Shown: positions 54,940 through 63,616, counted from the stretch's first letter. The stretch is DNA of 64,000 nt from Flavobacterium hibisci (GCF_020026925.1 NZ_JAIQDW010000012.1:62001-126000), one strand, 5' to 3'. Numbers and translations are program-made. Notes: generated from the sequence alone by a model not told the origin.

Positions 54940-55018
54940 AAACCACATAAGTGATATAAGGTATTTTAAGTTTTTGATTTTCACCTGCTTAAATTTACTT
55001 ATATCACTTATGTGGTTT
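54940..55018. repeat. Perfect 21-bp inverted repeat between GH5 and esterase genes
   Basis: Arms at 54940-54960 (starting AAACCACATAAGTGATATAA) and 54998-55018 are exact reverse complements over 21 bases with a 37-base loop. A degenerate single arm (CTTACATCACTTGTATGATT) stands in the preceding gap near 53642. Confidence 0.9.
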
Positions 55019-55040
55019 AAATCATTTAATAAATAGAAAA

Positions 55041-56987
55041 ATGAAAAAGTTAATTGTTTTTATTTTGTTGATATTTAGTGTTATAGTTAATGCTAAAGTG
55101 CGAATGCCTTTGCTGTTTTCTGACGGAATGGTGTTACAAAGAGACAAGCAAATTCCGATTTTGGGTTTTGCTGATGCAAATGAAAGTATCGAAGTGCATT
55201 TTAACAAACAAATCAAAAAGACAACAGCCGATAAAAATGGAAAATGGACATTAAATTTAAATCCAGAAAAAGCAGGTGGACCATTCGAATTAATCATTAT
55301 CGGAAAAAATACAATCACGATAAAAAATGTTTTGGTTGGAGAAGTCTGGATTTGCAGCGGACAATCGAATATGGAATTTCAGGTTTCCAAAACACTGAAC
55401 TCCGAAAAAGAAATTGCAGACGCCAATTATCCAATGATTCGTCATTTTGGTGTAGCGCAGGATTTAAGCGGAACTCCAAAAGACGATTTAAAACAAGGAA
55501 AATGGGAAGAAGCCAATAAACAAAACGTTGGTAATTTTACAGCTGTCGGATATTATTTCGCCAGAAAATTATATTCAGAATTAAAAATTCCAATCGGAAT
55601 CATCAATACTTCCTGGGGCGGAACGAATGTAGAAACCTGGACAAGCCGTGAAGCATTTTTAAATAGTCCTGATTTTAAAGCAATGATTGTCGATGTTCCC
55701 GTGATGAACGTGGATTCAATTTCGAAACTGTACGCTAAAAAAATGAAAGAAAGAGTTGAAAAGATTCAAGGAACGGAAGTAAGTACCGCAAATGAAAATG
55801 CATTTAAAGAACTTTCTTTCGATGATAAAAATTGGGGCGATTTAAAAACACCGAGTTTATGGGAAAATCAGCCATTAGGCGATTTAGACGGCGTGGTCTG
55901 GATGAGAAAAACGATAACGCTTTCAGCGGATGATCTTAAAAATAAAGCTGTTTTGAGTCTCTCAAAAATTGACGATGAAGATATCACCTATGTAAATGGA
56001 ATTGAAGTTGGTAAAAACAAGGTTTATGATGCTAAAAGAGTATATACCATTCCTACTACTATTTTAAGAGAAGGAACTAACGTAATTGCAGTAAGAATTG
56101 TCGATACCGGAGGAGGTGGCGGAATTTATGGAGAAGCTTCCGATTTAAAAATAACTCTCGGTACTAAAATTATTCCGCTTGACGGAAAATGGAAATTTAA
56201 AGTGATTGCCGTAAAAACAGCTCTGTCGCCAAATAGTTATCCGTCATTATTATACAACGCGATGGTAAATCCGTTGGTTCCCTATGCTGTTCAGGGTGTT
56301 TTATGGTATCAGGGCGAAGCGAATGTTTGGAGAGCTAATCAATACAAAAAAGCATTTCCTTTACTGATTACTGATTGGAGAACCAAATTCAAACAAGGTA
56401 ATTTTCCATTCTATTTCGTTCAATTATCGACTTTCGACGAATTTGGTGGCAACAGCCAGAAAGGAAGCCGTTGGGCAGAACTTCGCGAAGCACAATCCGA
56501 GACTTTAAAATTGCCAAATACAGGAATGGCCGTTACAACCGATATCGGAAACGCAAAAGACATTCACCCAACCAACAAACAAGACATTGGTTTGCGTTTG
56601 GCGGCCATTGCGATGAACAATATTTACGGTAAAAAGCAAGTTTACAGCGGACCAACTTATAAATCTCAGGAAATAAAAGGAAACCAAATCATTCTGACTT
56701 TCGATAACATCGGGAGCGGACTTTCAACGCCTAATAACGATGAGTTAAAAGGTTTCGAAATTGCCGGTGCGGACAAAGTTTTTCATTCCGCGAAAGCGAT
56801 CATCAAAGACAACAAAGTAATCGTTTCAATTGGAAATGTTTTAAATCCGGTTGCTGTTCGTTACGGATGGGCAGACGACGATACGGCAATCAATCTTTTC
56901 AATAAAGAAAAATTTCCGGCTTCGCCATTTAGAACCGATAATTGGGAAATGATTACAGTAAATGAAAAATATCAGGTGAGTAAATAG
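55041..56987 (+). CDS. SGNH-type carbohydrate acetylesterase (sialate O-acetylesterase-like)
   Basis: These 648 residues have a signal peptide (to about residue 19) and the bipartite SGNH esterase fold. Catalytic Ser109 is in EVWICSGQSNMEF, the oxyanion region is GVLWYQGEANVWRA, and His509 is in DIHPTNKQDIGLRLA. A beta-sandwich domain is inserted at about residues 240-390. Databases often call the family sialate O-acetylesterase, but in plant-glycan loci related enzymes (CE20 type) remove acetyl groups from xyloglucan galactose. Context favours that role. Confidence 0.87.
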   Translation: MKKLIVFILLIFSVIVNAKVRMPLLFSDGMVLQRDKQIPILGFADANESIEVHFNKQIKKTTADKNGKWTLNLNPEKAGGPFELIIIGKNTITIKNVLVGEVWICSGQSNMEFQVSKTLNSEKEIADANYPMIRHFGVAQDLSGTPKDDLKQGKWEEANKQNVGNFTAVGYYFARKLYSELKIPIGIINTSWGGTNVETWTSREAFLNSPDFKAMIVDVPVMNVDSISKLYAKKMKERVEKIQGTEVSTANENAFKELSFDDKNWGDLKTPSLWENQPLGDLDGVVWMRKTITLSADDLKNKAVLSLSKIDDEDITYVNGIEVGKNKVYDAKRVYTIPTTILREGTNVIAVRIVDTGGGGGIYGEASDLKITLGTKIIPLDGKWKFKVIAVKTALSPNSYPSLLYNAMVNPLVPYAVQGVLWYQGEANVWRANQYKKAFPLLITDWRTKFKQGNFPFYFVQLSTFDEFGGNSQKGSRWAELREAQSETLKLPNTGMAVTTDIGNAKDIHPTNKQDIGLRLAAIAMNNIYGKKQVYSGPTYKSQEIKGNQIILTFDNIGSGLSTPNNDELKGFEIAGADKVFHSAKAIIKDNKVIVSIGNVLNPVAVRYGWADDDTAINLFNKEKFPASPFRTDNWEMITVNEKYQVSK

Positions 56988-57002
56988 TGTGCAGTGCAAT
57001 AT

Positions 57003-57058
57003 TCCGGCAAGAGTCTGAATCTTTCTTACTATTTCTTTTTGCCGGATAGCCGTACGGC
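57003..57058. other. Hairpin-rich gap before GH95
   Basis: The 259-base gap has TCCGGCAA (57003-57010) pairing with TTGCCGGA (57039-57046) and a 10-base palindrome GCCGTACGGC (57049-57058). The rest (57060-57190) is less AT-rich than other gaps and may be a decayed gene fragment, but no homology is recognised. Confidence 0.45.
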
Positions 57059-57246
57059 TTGGCAGTTGCTTCAAAAGAAGGTCAACGAACTCTGATGAAA
57101 TGATTGTTTCAACGAAGAAAAACCTCACGTAACACCTGTATTCTCAAGAACTGGTAGGATTGAAGGGCTACTTACTGCAAAAAGGTATTATATTGCACAT
57201 CCAATCTGAATGGACAATACATTAAGTTAAATCAAAAACCTTGTAA

Positions 57247-59658
57247 ATGAATTCCAATTTCATTAAAAAAATAATCGTAGGATGCGGACTCTTCTTTTTT
57301 TTCCAGAATGCAACAGCACAATCCAGTCATGTTTTATGGTACAATAAGCCTGCTGAATATTTTGAAGAAAGCCTCGTTTTAGGAAACGGAAAAATGGGAG
57401 CGACCGTTTTTGGCGGAGTAAATACAGATAAAATTTATCTGAACGACATCACACTTTGGTCAGGTGAACCCGTAAATGCCAATATGAATCCTGAAGCCTA
57501 TAAAAATGTACCTGCTATCAGGGCAGCATTGAAGAATGAGGACTATAAGTTAGCGGATGAATTAAATAGAAAATTAGAAGGATCTTATTCTCAGTCTTTT
57601 TCGCCACTTGGGACAATGCATATTTCGCATTTTAAAGACGGTACTAAAGCCACTAATTATTACAGGGAATTAGATATAAATGATGCAGTTTCAAAAGTAA
57701 ATTATGAAATTGATAATGTAAAATACACCCGTGAATATTTTGTTTCAGCCCCTGATCAGATCATGGTTATTAAGATAACAGCTGATAAAAAAAACAGTCT
57801 GAATTTTTTAATAGATTTTGAAAGCTTATTGAAATTTAAAACGGATACTAGTAATAACCAATTAAAAATTAATGGTTATGCACCGTATCATGCAGAGCCA
57901 AGTTATGTTGAAAGTAGTAATCCAATTCTTTTTGATGAAAATAGAGGTACTCGTTTTACAAGTTTGGTTCAGATTAAAAATACGGATGGTTCTGTTATTA
58001 CTTCAGATACTAAAATTGGCGTAAAAAATGCAACAGAAGCTTTGATTTTTGTTGCTATAGCTACAAGTTTTAATGGTTTTGACAAAAATCCTAGGACAGA
58101 AGGATTGGATGATAAGGCAATTGCAGCTGAAAATATGGCGAAAGCCATTTCTAAATCATATACTTCATTAAAAAAAGCTCATATTCTAGATTACCACAAA
58201 TTATTCAAAAGAGTTAGCTTGGATTTAGGAAAGACAACTGCTCCTAATTTGCCTACAGACGAGCGTTTATTACGTTATTCAAATGGTGAAGAAGATAAAA
58301 ATTTAGAGACTCTTTATTTTCAATATGGACGATATTTACTTATAAGTAGTTCCAGGACATTAGGTGTCCCTGCTAATCTGCAAGGTGTTTGGAATCCTTA
58401 CATGCGTCCGCCCTGGAGCAGTAATTATACCACAAACATCAATGTTCAGGAGAATTACTGGCTCGCAGAAAACACAAATCTTTCTGAGTTACACAGGCCT
58501 CTTTTGAGTTTTATAAAAAATATTTCTGAAACTGGTAAAATAACAGCAAAAACATTTTATGGAGTAAATGGCTGGGCAGTGGCTCATAATTCTGATATCT
58601 GGGCGATGAGTAATCCTGTTGGAAATTTTGGTGGCGGAGATCCTAACTGGGCTTGTTGGAATATGGGAGGTGCCTGGTTGAGTACGCATATTTGGGAACA
58701 CTATTTATTTTCTCAGGATTTAAATTACCTTAAAAATGAAGGTTATGATTTAATGCGGGGAGCAGCACAATTTTGTTTAGAATGGTTAGTTGAAGATAAG
58801 AATGGTAATTTAGTTACTTCTCCATCTACTTCTCCCGAAAACATGTATATTACTCCGAGTGGTTATGCGGGTGCTACTTTGTACGGTGGTAGTGCTGATT
58901 TAGCCATGATTAGACAGTGTTTCTCTAATGCAATTGAAGCTTCTAAAGTTTTAAATACTGATGCTGAATTTAGAACGAAACTTGAAAAGGCACTTTCAAA
59001 ATTATATCCTTACCAAATTGGTAAAGCTGGAAATTTGCAAGAATGGTATTTTGACTGGAAAGACCAGGAACCGAAACACCGTCATCAATCTCATTTATTT
59101 GGATTGTTTCCCGGGAATCATATTTCGCCTTTAACAACACCTGACTTAGCCAATGCTGCCAGAACAACTTTAGAGATAAAAGGGGATGAAACCACAGGTT
59201 GGTCAAAAGGCTGGAGGATTAATCTTTGGGCAAGACTTTTAGACGGAAACAGAGCTTATAAAATGTACCGTGAATTACTTCGTTACGTTGATCCTGATGG
59301 AAAGAAAACAGAAAATCCGAGAAGAGGTGGAGGTACTTATCCTAATTTGTTTGATGCGCACCCGCCGTTTCAAATTGATGGAAATTTTGGCGGAGCTGCT
59401 GCTGTTGCAGAAATGTTGGTACAATCAGATGAAAACGAAATCCGATTACTTCCTGCTCTTCCAGATGCCTGGGAAACCGGTTCCGTAAAAGGGCTTTGCG
59501 CTCGGGGAGGATTCGAAATCGAAATGAAGTGGAGTAATAAAACACTGAAAAAAGTAACAGTATTTTCTAAAAACGGAGGGAAAACAACTTTAATCAGCGG
59601 TGATAAAAAACAAATTGTCACATTGAAAAAAGGACAAAAATTAGAAATAAACTGGTAA
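57247..59658 (+). CDS. GH95 alpha-L-fucosidase-type enzyme
   Basis: This 803-residue exported protein has a signal ending near NATAQ (residue 26). The GH95 N-terminal beta domain begins LWYNKPAEYFEESLVLGNGKMGATVFGGV..YLNDITLWSGEP. The alpha6/alpha6 barrel has LQGVWNPYMRPPWSSNYTTNINVQENYW, STSPENMY and HRHQSHLFGLFPGNHISP, and DAHPPFQIDGNFGGAAAVAEMLVQS leads to the C-terminal beta domain. It hydrolyses terminal alpha-1,2-fucose by inversion, which points to fucosylated xyloglucan. It is the last gene of the locus, followed by a strong terminator. Confidence 0.95.
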   Translation: MNSNFIKKIIVGCGLFFFFQNATAQSSHVLWYNKPAEYFEESLVLGNGKMGATVFGGVNTDKIYLNDITLWSGEPVNANMNPEAYKNVPAIRAALKNEDYKLADELNRKLEGSYSQSFSPLGTMHISHFKDGTKATNYYRELDINDAVSKVNYEIDNVKYTREYFVSAPDQIMVIKITADKKNSLNFLIDFESLLKFKTDTSNNQLKINGYAPYHAEPSYVESSNPILFDENRGTRFTSLVQIKNTDGSVITSDTKIGVKNATEALIFVAIATSFNGFDKNPRTEGLDDKAIAAENMAKAISKSYTSLKKAHILDYHKLFKRVSLDLGKTTAPNLPTDERLLRYSNGEEDKNLETLYFQYGRYLLISSSRTLGVPANLQGVWNPYMRPPWSSNYTTNINVQENYWLAENTNLSELHRPLLSFIKNISETGKITAKTFYGVNGWAVAHNSDIWAMSNPVGNFGGGDPNWACWNMGGAWLSTHIWEHYLFSQDLNYLKNEGYDLMRGAAQFCLEWLVEDKNGNLVTSPSTSPENMYITPSGYAGATLYGGSADLAMIRQCFSNAIEASKVLNTDAEFRTKLEKALSKLYPYQIGKAGNLQEWYFDWKDQEPKHRHQSHLFGLFPGNHISPLTTPDLANAARTTLEIKGDETTGWSKGWRINLWARLLDGNRAYKMYRELLRYVDPDGKKTENPRRGGGTYPNLFDAHPPFQIDGNFGGAAAVAEMLVQSDENEIRLLPALPDAWETGSVKGLCARGGFEIEMKWSNKTLKKVTVFSKNGGKTTLISGDKKQIVTLKKGQKLEINW

Positions 59659-59678
59659 TAAAATAAACCATATGTTGC

Positions 59679-59712
59679 AAACCCGACAGATTTTAAAATC
59701 TTTCGGGTTTTA
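59679..59712 (+). terminator. Terminator of the polysaccharide utilization locus
   Basis: AAACCCGA (59679-59686) pairs with TCGGGTTT (59703-59710), extended by an inner GATTTTAAAATC dyad, and a T-rich tract follows. Confidence 0.8.
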
Positions 59713-59892
59713 TATTTTAAGGAGTACAGATTATGATATTCAATTGTGTATTATTTAAAGGTTATAAAGAAAGATTTTGTCATTCTAACGCATCTTGGTA
59801 GATTTGTAAAAAGCATCTCATTAGCAAAACAACAACCATAAATTAAAAAAGCAATTGATTTTTAATTAACTTTGAAAATATATTTTATAATT

Positions 59893-60354
59893 ATGGCTTA
59901 CAATCCAACAACAGTGGCTAATTATTTCATAGAGAAGTATTCCAAAAACGGAGATCTTACCCCTATGAAAATTATCAAGCTAACCTACATTGCATATGGC
60001 TGGTATCTGGCGCTGACAGATAAACAGCAAAAGCTTATTGATGAAAACCCGATTGCCTGGGATTTTGGCCCTGTTTTTCCTTCTTTGTATTACAGTATTA
60101 AACAATACAAGAAAGAAAAAATCACTGAAAAAATTCCGAATGCTGTTAAGAATGAAAAGATATCAAGTGAAGATGAACAGTTTTTAGATAAGATTTGGGA
60201 GGTATATGGGAGATTTGACGGAGTATATTTAAGTGCCTTAACGCATATTGATGGAACGCCATGGCAAAAAGTATATCGGAAGGATTTAAATGCTGTGATT
60301 TCTGATGACGATATTTTTGAACATTATAAAAAGTTAAAACCAATTTCTAACTAA
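59893..60354 (+). CDS. Panacea-domain (DUF4065/SocA-like) protein, candidate antitoxin
   Basis: I start at the ATG at 59893 (MAYNPTTVANYFIEKY) instead of the TTG at 59872. These ~153 residues are a single Panacea domain: TPMKIIKLTYIAYGWYLAL, then AWDFGPVFPSLYYSIKQYKK, and the C-terminal LSALTHIDGTPWQKVY. Panacea proteins neutralise a wide range of unrelated toxins and are usually encoded next to them. Here a two-helix membrane protein gene starts one base after its stop codon, a typical antitoxin-toxin arrangement. Family call confident; function inferred from pairing. Confidence 0.87.
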   Translation: MAYNPTTVANYFIEKYSKNGDLTPMKIIKLTYIAYGWYLALTDKQQKLIDENPIAWDFGPVFPSLYYSIKQYKKEKITEKIPNAVKNEKISSEDEQFLDKIWEVYGRFDGVYLSALTHIDGTPWQKVYRKDLNAVISDDDIFEHYKKLKPISN

Positions 60355-60355
60355 G

Positions 60356-60706
60356 ATGTCGTTACTCAATTTAAGCCAGATTTCTATTGAAAATAGCGCT
60401 GCAGTAAGTCCTGTAGATATCGATAATGCCCGTATACAAAATCAAATCCTTGAAAACAGGCTGGGAAATGCGAAAGTAGGAAGGTTTATGGAAGACACAA
60501 TCCTGCGAAGATATCTTACTTATATTTTTTCTTTTATCATTTTCCTTTGGCTGGCGGCTGTCATCTCAATTTTGTATTTTAATCACAATCTGGAGCTGAA
60601 CCTTTCAGAGAGTGTGCTGATTACTTTATTGACCACTTCATCTGTAAATGTAATCGGAATGATGCTGATTATTCTGAAAAATTTATTTCCTCAGTCACCA
60701 AATTAG
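60356..60706 (+). CDS. Small membrane protein, candidate toxin partner of the Panacea protein
   Basis: These 116 residues have a polar N-terminal half with a helical stretch (NARIQNQILENRLGNAKVGRFMED), then two membrane helices (~53-76, YIFSFIIFLWLAAVISILYF; ~84-107, VLITLLTTSSVNVIGMMLIIL). No enzyme motif is present. Some toxins paired with Panacea antitoxins are membrane proteins, and gene spacing (one base) supports co-translation. It could also be a non-toxic effector. It is not similar to its chromosomal neighbours. Confidence 0.7.
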   Translation: MSLLNLSQISIENSAAVSPVDIDNARIQNQILENRLGNAKVGRFMEDTILRRYLTYIFSFIIFLWLAAVISILYFNHNLELNLSESVLITLLTTSSVNVIGMMLIILKNLFPQSPN

Positions 60707-60796
60707 AACCGTTAAGCTCTATTTTTTAAGGTGATTAAGTTTTATTGATTTAATGTCAACTCAAAGATTGACCCTTAAATTATTTTAGTGCTTAAG

Positions 60797-60861
60797 CTAA
60801 TTACTCTTCACTAATTACTCTTCACTAATTACTCTTCACTAATTACTCTTCACTAATTACT
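60797..60861. repeat. Tandem repeat, 14-base unit, 4.6 copies
   Basis: The unit CTAATTACTCTTCA starts at 60797, 60811, 60825 and 60839, with a partial fifth at 60853-60861. The full copies are identical. It sits between the candidate toxin gene and cvpA and could vary in copy number between strains. Confidence 0.95.
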
Positions 60862-60874
60862 AAGACTAAATTAA

Positions 60875-61405
60875 TCATTCTTTTCCTGTCGATTCCTCAG
60901 CATTCGCTTTTTTCAGTTTTTCATACCCTTTTTCAATCGAAGGATATACAAAAGCGGCTACTTTTTTAATCGGATTATAAAAAATATAATGGTCTAAAGT
61001 TTCTTTTTTAGCAAAAGTGTGGTTGAAATTAATTTTTTCAAACAGCGCTATAAAAATACTCACAATCAAAACAGTTTTCAAAACCCTGAAGACGCCCCCG
61101 CCCAACTTGTTGATCCATCCCAAATAAGCAAAATCAGCTATTCCGGTTAAAATTTTTGCTAAGAAATAAACCCCAATTACCACTAAAATAAAAGTCAGGA
61201 TAAAAGCGGTAACCTGTACTGTGTTGGGATTCCAGGAAACATATTTTACAATGATGTTTTTTAAAAAAGAAGAGAATTTAATGGCTATATAAATTCCTAA
61301 CAATAAAGAAATAAAAGAAGCAACTTCTACAAAAAGACCATTTTTAATGCCTTTGTATAGACTGAAGGCTAAAAGCGCGCCTAAAATGATATCGAAAAAA
61401 CTCAT
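60875..61405 (-). CDS. CvpA-family membrane protein
   Basis: I start at the ATG at 61405 (MSFFDIILGALLAFSLYKG). The upstream ATG at 61432 lies inside the promoter -7 box, so it cannot be used from that promoter. These ~176 residues have four membrane helices and the CvpA signature DIILG..KGIKNGLFVEVASFISLLLGIYIAIKF, with GGVFRVLKTVLIVSIFIALF further on. CvpA proteins are linked to colicin V production and envelope stress resistance; the exact role is unknown. Confidence 0.92.
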   Translation of the reverse strand: MSFFDIILGALLAFSLYKGIKNGLFVEVASFISLLLGIYIAIKFSSFLKNIIVKYVSWNPNTVQVTAFILTFILVVIGVYFLAKILTGIADFAYLGWINKLGGGVFRVLKTVLIVSIFIALFEKINFNHTFAKKETLDHYIFYNPIKKVAAFVYPSIEKGYEKLKKANAEESTGKE

Positions 61406-61429
61406 GCTTACTGTCATTTTAATGAGGCG

Positions 61430-61437
61430 CAAATATA
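61430..61437 (-). promoter_or_regulatory. Candidate -7 element of cvpA
   Basis: Minus-strand TATATTTG fits TAnnTTTG 25 bases upstream of the ATG at 61405, and it helps decide that start. Confidence 0.5.
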
Positions 61438-61458
61438 AAAGAATTTATCAGGGATATG

Positions 61459-61485
61459 TTGTCAAATTTCAACTCCGTATCTTTG
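61459..61485 (+). promoter_or_regulatory. Candidate promoter of the 61548 gene
   Basis: TTG (61459-61461) and TATCTTTG (61478-61485) fit the Bacteroidota -33/-7 pattern, spaced 16 bases apart. The leader would be about 55 bases. Confidence 0.5.
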
Positions 61486-61547
61486 CAGGCTAAATTTTAT
61501 GGTTTTGAATTTATAATTCACAATTCATAATTTATAATTATTAAAAA

Positions 61548-61904
61548 ATGTCAAGAGATACACAACTAAAAGAACGCTGGGAAAAGCTCGTCGATATATT
61601 GTCCAATCAGTTTTCACAGGGAGAAGACTTAGATTTGGATGCCATTATTTACCTTATTGGAGTTCAGGAACTCGGAAAAGTACACCGTGAATTTAAAAAA
61701 GATGAAAAACTAAACCTGATGCATATTGCAATCTGTCGATTGTTAGAGCCTTATGGGTTTTATGAATTCGAATATTTTGACGAAGAAGGCTGGCCGCATT
61801 ATAAAGTAAAAGAACAATTACCATCCTTAAAAGCAGGGGAACAGTCGGTTTTGATGAAAGAAGCGATTGTGAATTATTTTCTGGAACGAGAACTTATTGA
61901 TTAA
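61548..61904 (+). CDS. Conserved-looking hypothetical protein
   Basis: This 118-residue soluble protein shows no recognised domain. It is acidic with clear helix-forming stretches (TQLKERWEKLVDILSNQF, LNLMHIAICRLLEPYG) and the segment YEFEYFDEEGWPHYKVKEQLPSLKAGEQ. It has its own promoter-like site and precedes pheS on the same strand. It is probably a conserved flavobacterial protein, judging from regular codon use and the housekeeping neighbourhood. Function unknown. Confidence 0.75.
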   Translation: MSRDTQLKERWEKLVDILSNQFSQGEDLDLDAIIYLIGVQELGKVHREFKKDEKLNLMHIAICRLLEPYGFYEFEYFDEEGWPHYKVKEQLPSLKAGEQSVLMKEAIVNYFLERELID

Positions 61905-62005
61905 AAACAGATGTTGGGGAGAAGATTTTATATTTTGGTCTGAAAATATAACAGAACTTTAGAAATACTTCTGACTTCTCACACCTAATATCTGACTTTT
62001 TTCCT

Positions 62006-62013
62006 TAAATTTG
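62006..62013 (+). promoter_or_regulatory. Candidate -7 element of pheS
   Basis: TAAATTTG fits TAnnTTTG 17 bases before the pheS ATG at 62030. No TTG occurs at the expected -33 distance. Confidence 0.4.
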
Positions 62014-62029
62014 TACCCTCAATTGAAGA

Positions 62030-63055
62030 ATGGAAATGATAGACAAGATAAAAGAACATATCGAGGAAGCTAAAGCCTTTAACGAGAAAAACAAAGAATC
62101 TTTAGAGAAGTTCCGTGTTAAATATTTAGGAAGTAAAGGTTTGTTGAAGGAACTTTTTACAGAGTTCAAAAACATACCAAACGATCAGAAAAAAGATTTT
62201 GGACAGGTAATAAATACTTTAAAAGCGGTTGCTGAAGAAAAAGTAAGAACGATTCAGGAAGAATTGGAAAGCAAGGAAGAAGTAAAAGGCTTTTTTGGAG
62301 ACTTAACGCGTTCGCCTGAGCCTGTAATTATTGGTTCACGTCATCCTATTTCGATTGTTAAAAATCAAATTATAGATATTTTCGCCAACATCGGCTTCAA
62401 CGTTTCCGAAGGTCCGGAAATCGAAGACGACTGGCATAACTTTACGGCATTGAACTTACCGGAATACCATCCGGCGCGTGATATGCAGGATACGTTTTTC
62501 ATCCAGACCAATCCTGATGTGCTGTTGCGTACGCATACATCCTCTGTTCAGGTGCGTTATATGGAAAATCACAAACCGCCAATCCGTACGATTTCTCCGG
62601 GACGTGTGTTTCGCAACGAAGCCATTTCGTCACGTTCGCATTGTATTTTCCATCAGGTAGAAGGTTTGTACATTGACAAAGATGTTTCTTTTGCCGATTT
62701 AAAACAGACCTTGCTTTATTTTACTAAAGAAATGTTCGGAAAATCTAAGATTCGTTTGCGTCCGTCTTACTTTCCGTTTACAGAACCAAGTGCCGAAATT
62801 GATATTTACTGGGGCTTAAAAACCGAAACCGATTACCGTATCACTAAAGGAACAGGCTGGCTGGAAATTGGTGGCTGCGGAATGGTAGATCCAAATGTTC
62901 TTAAAAACTGTGATATCAACCCTGATGAATTCAATGGTTTTGCTTTCGGAATGGGAGTAGAACGTATTGCGATGCTGCTGTACCAAATTGGGGATATCCG
63001 TATGTTTTACGAAAATGATGTTCGCTTCTTAGAGCAATTCAAAGCAAATATTTAA
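62030..63055 (+). CDS. pheS: Phenylalanyl-tRNA synthetase alpha subunit
   Basis: This is the catalytic subunit of the alpha2beta2 enzyme that charges tRNA-Phe. The 341 residues have an N-terminal coiled coil (~1-90: FRVKYLGSKGLLKELF), then class II motifs: the motif 1 region GFNVSEGPEIEDDWHNF, motif 2 (TISPGRVFRNEAISSRSHCIFHQVEGLYID), and motif 3 (GFAFGMGVERIAMLLYQIGDIRMFYEND). The start is ATG at 62030 or at 62036. PheT is not adjacent. A terminator follows. Confidence 0.98.
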   Translation: MEMIDKIKEHIEEAKAFNEKNKESLEKFRVKYLGSKGLLKELFTEFKNIPNDQKKDFGQVINTLKAVAEEKVRTIQEELESKEEVKGFFGDLTRSPEPVIIGSRHPISIVKNQIIDIFANIGFNVSEGPEIEDDWHNFTALNLPEYHPARDMQDTFFIQTNPDVLLRTHTSSVQVRYMENHKPPIRTISPGRVFRNEAISSRSHCIFHQVEGLYIDKDVSFADLKQTLLYFTKEMFGKSKIRLRPSYFPFTEPSAEIDIYWGLKTETDYRITKGTGWLEIGGCGMVDPNVLKNCDINPDEFNGFAFGMGVERIAMLLYQIGDIRMFYENDVRFLEQFKANI

Positions 63056-63072
63056 AATAAAAATTATAAGTG

Positions 63073-63113
63073 AAAAGTGATTAGTTAGAAGTTCTGCTTC
63101 CTAATCACTTTTT
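63073..63113 (+). terminator. Terminator of pheS
   Basis: AAAAGTGATTAG (63073-63084) pairs with CTAATCACTTTT (63101-63112), followed by a T-rich run, shortly after the pheS stop. Confidence 0.8.
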
Positions 63114-63135
63114 ACATTTTACAGCTCACAAAAAA

Positions 63136-63543
63136 ATGAAAAAAGATATCATAATCCCCGAAGTTGAAAACGTATTCTTAGCCGCCGTTCAGGAGTGGAG
63201 CGACGATTTTATGGAAAAAGTATGGTACGCTTATCTGGTAAACGACAGCGACTTCAATTTAGACAGTGTCATGGTGGTTTCAAAAGCATTTGGAACTATT
63301 GATGGTGAAATGAAAAAAACATCTATTCTCCGTCATGCCTTTGTTGAGGTTCCAGCAGTTTCAGTAGTAAAAATCGAAATGATCGAAAAGAGCCTTTTGG
63401 TTTTAAACAACGAATTTATGGTAACTTTCTTTATCGGAAATACGTTGTACGATAAGAAATTCATTTTCAAATCAAACTTAATTAACGAAAACAATACCGA
63501 AGAAGTGCCGATTCTTTTTGTTGAAGGGATTATGGTGAAATAG
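63136..63543 (+). CDS. Hypothetical protein downstream of pheS
   Basis: This 135-residue soluble protein is not assigned to a named family. The sequence is beta-rich (VWYAYLVNDSDFNLDSVMVVSKAFG, FMVTFFIGNTLYDKKFIFKSN), has no signal peptide or membrane helix, and is acidic at the N-terminus. It has its own ATG with a 22-base gap from the pheS terminator. Regular coding character and the housekeeping location support a conserved gene of unknown role. Confidence 0.75.
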   Translation: MKKDIIIPEVENVFLAAVQEWSDDFMEKVWYAYLVNDSDFNLDSVMVVSKAFGTIDGEMKKTSILRHAFVEVPAVSVVKIEMIEKSLLVLNNEFMVTFFIGNTLYDKKFIFKSNLINENNTEEVPILFVEGIMVK

Positions 63544-63616
63544 GTTTTTAAAAAATCGCTGATTGTAATTATGAAATTCGTCAGTTCGAGTGTTTTTTGA
63601 GCAGAGAAACGAATCA

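Noticed and set aside
55041-56987. True sialic-acid esterase function
   Set aside because: No sialic-acid genes are nearby, and the plant-glycan enzymes around it favour xyloglucan deacetylation.
57060-57240. Group II intron or insertion-sequence remnant
   Set aside because: A vague resemblance only; no catalytic motif or terminal repeat could be identified.
60797-60861. Short regular repeats suggestive of a CRISPR array
   Set aside because: The unit is 14 bases, directly adjoining, with no spacers and no cas genes.
61406-61432. Upstream ATG for cvpA
   Set aside because: It overlaps the TATATTTG promoter element, so the message would start after it.
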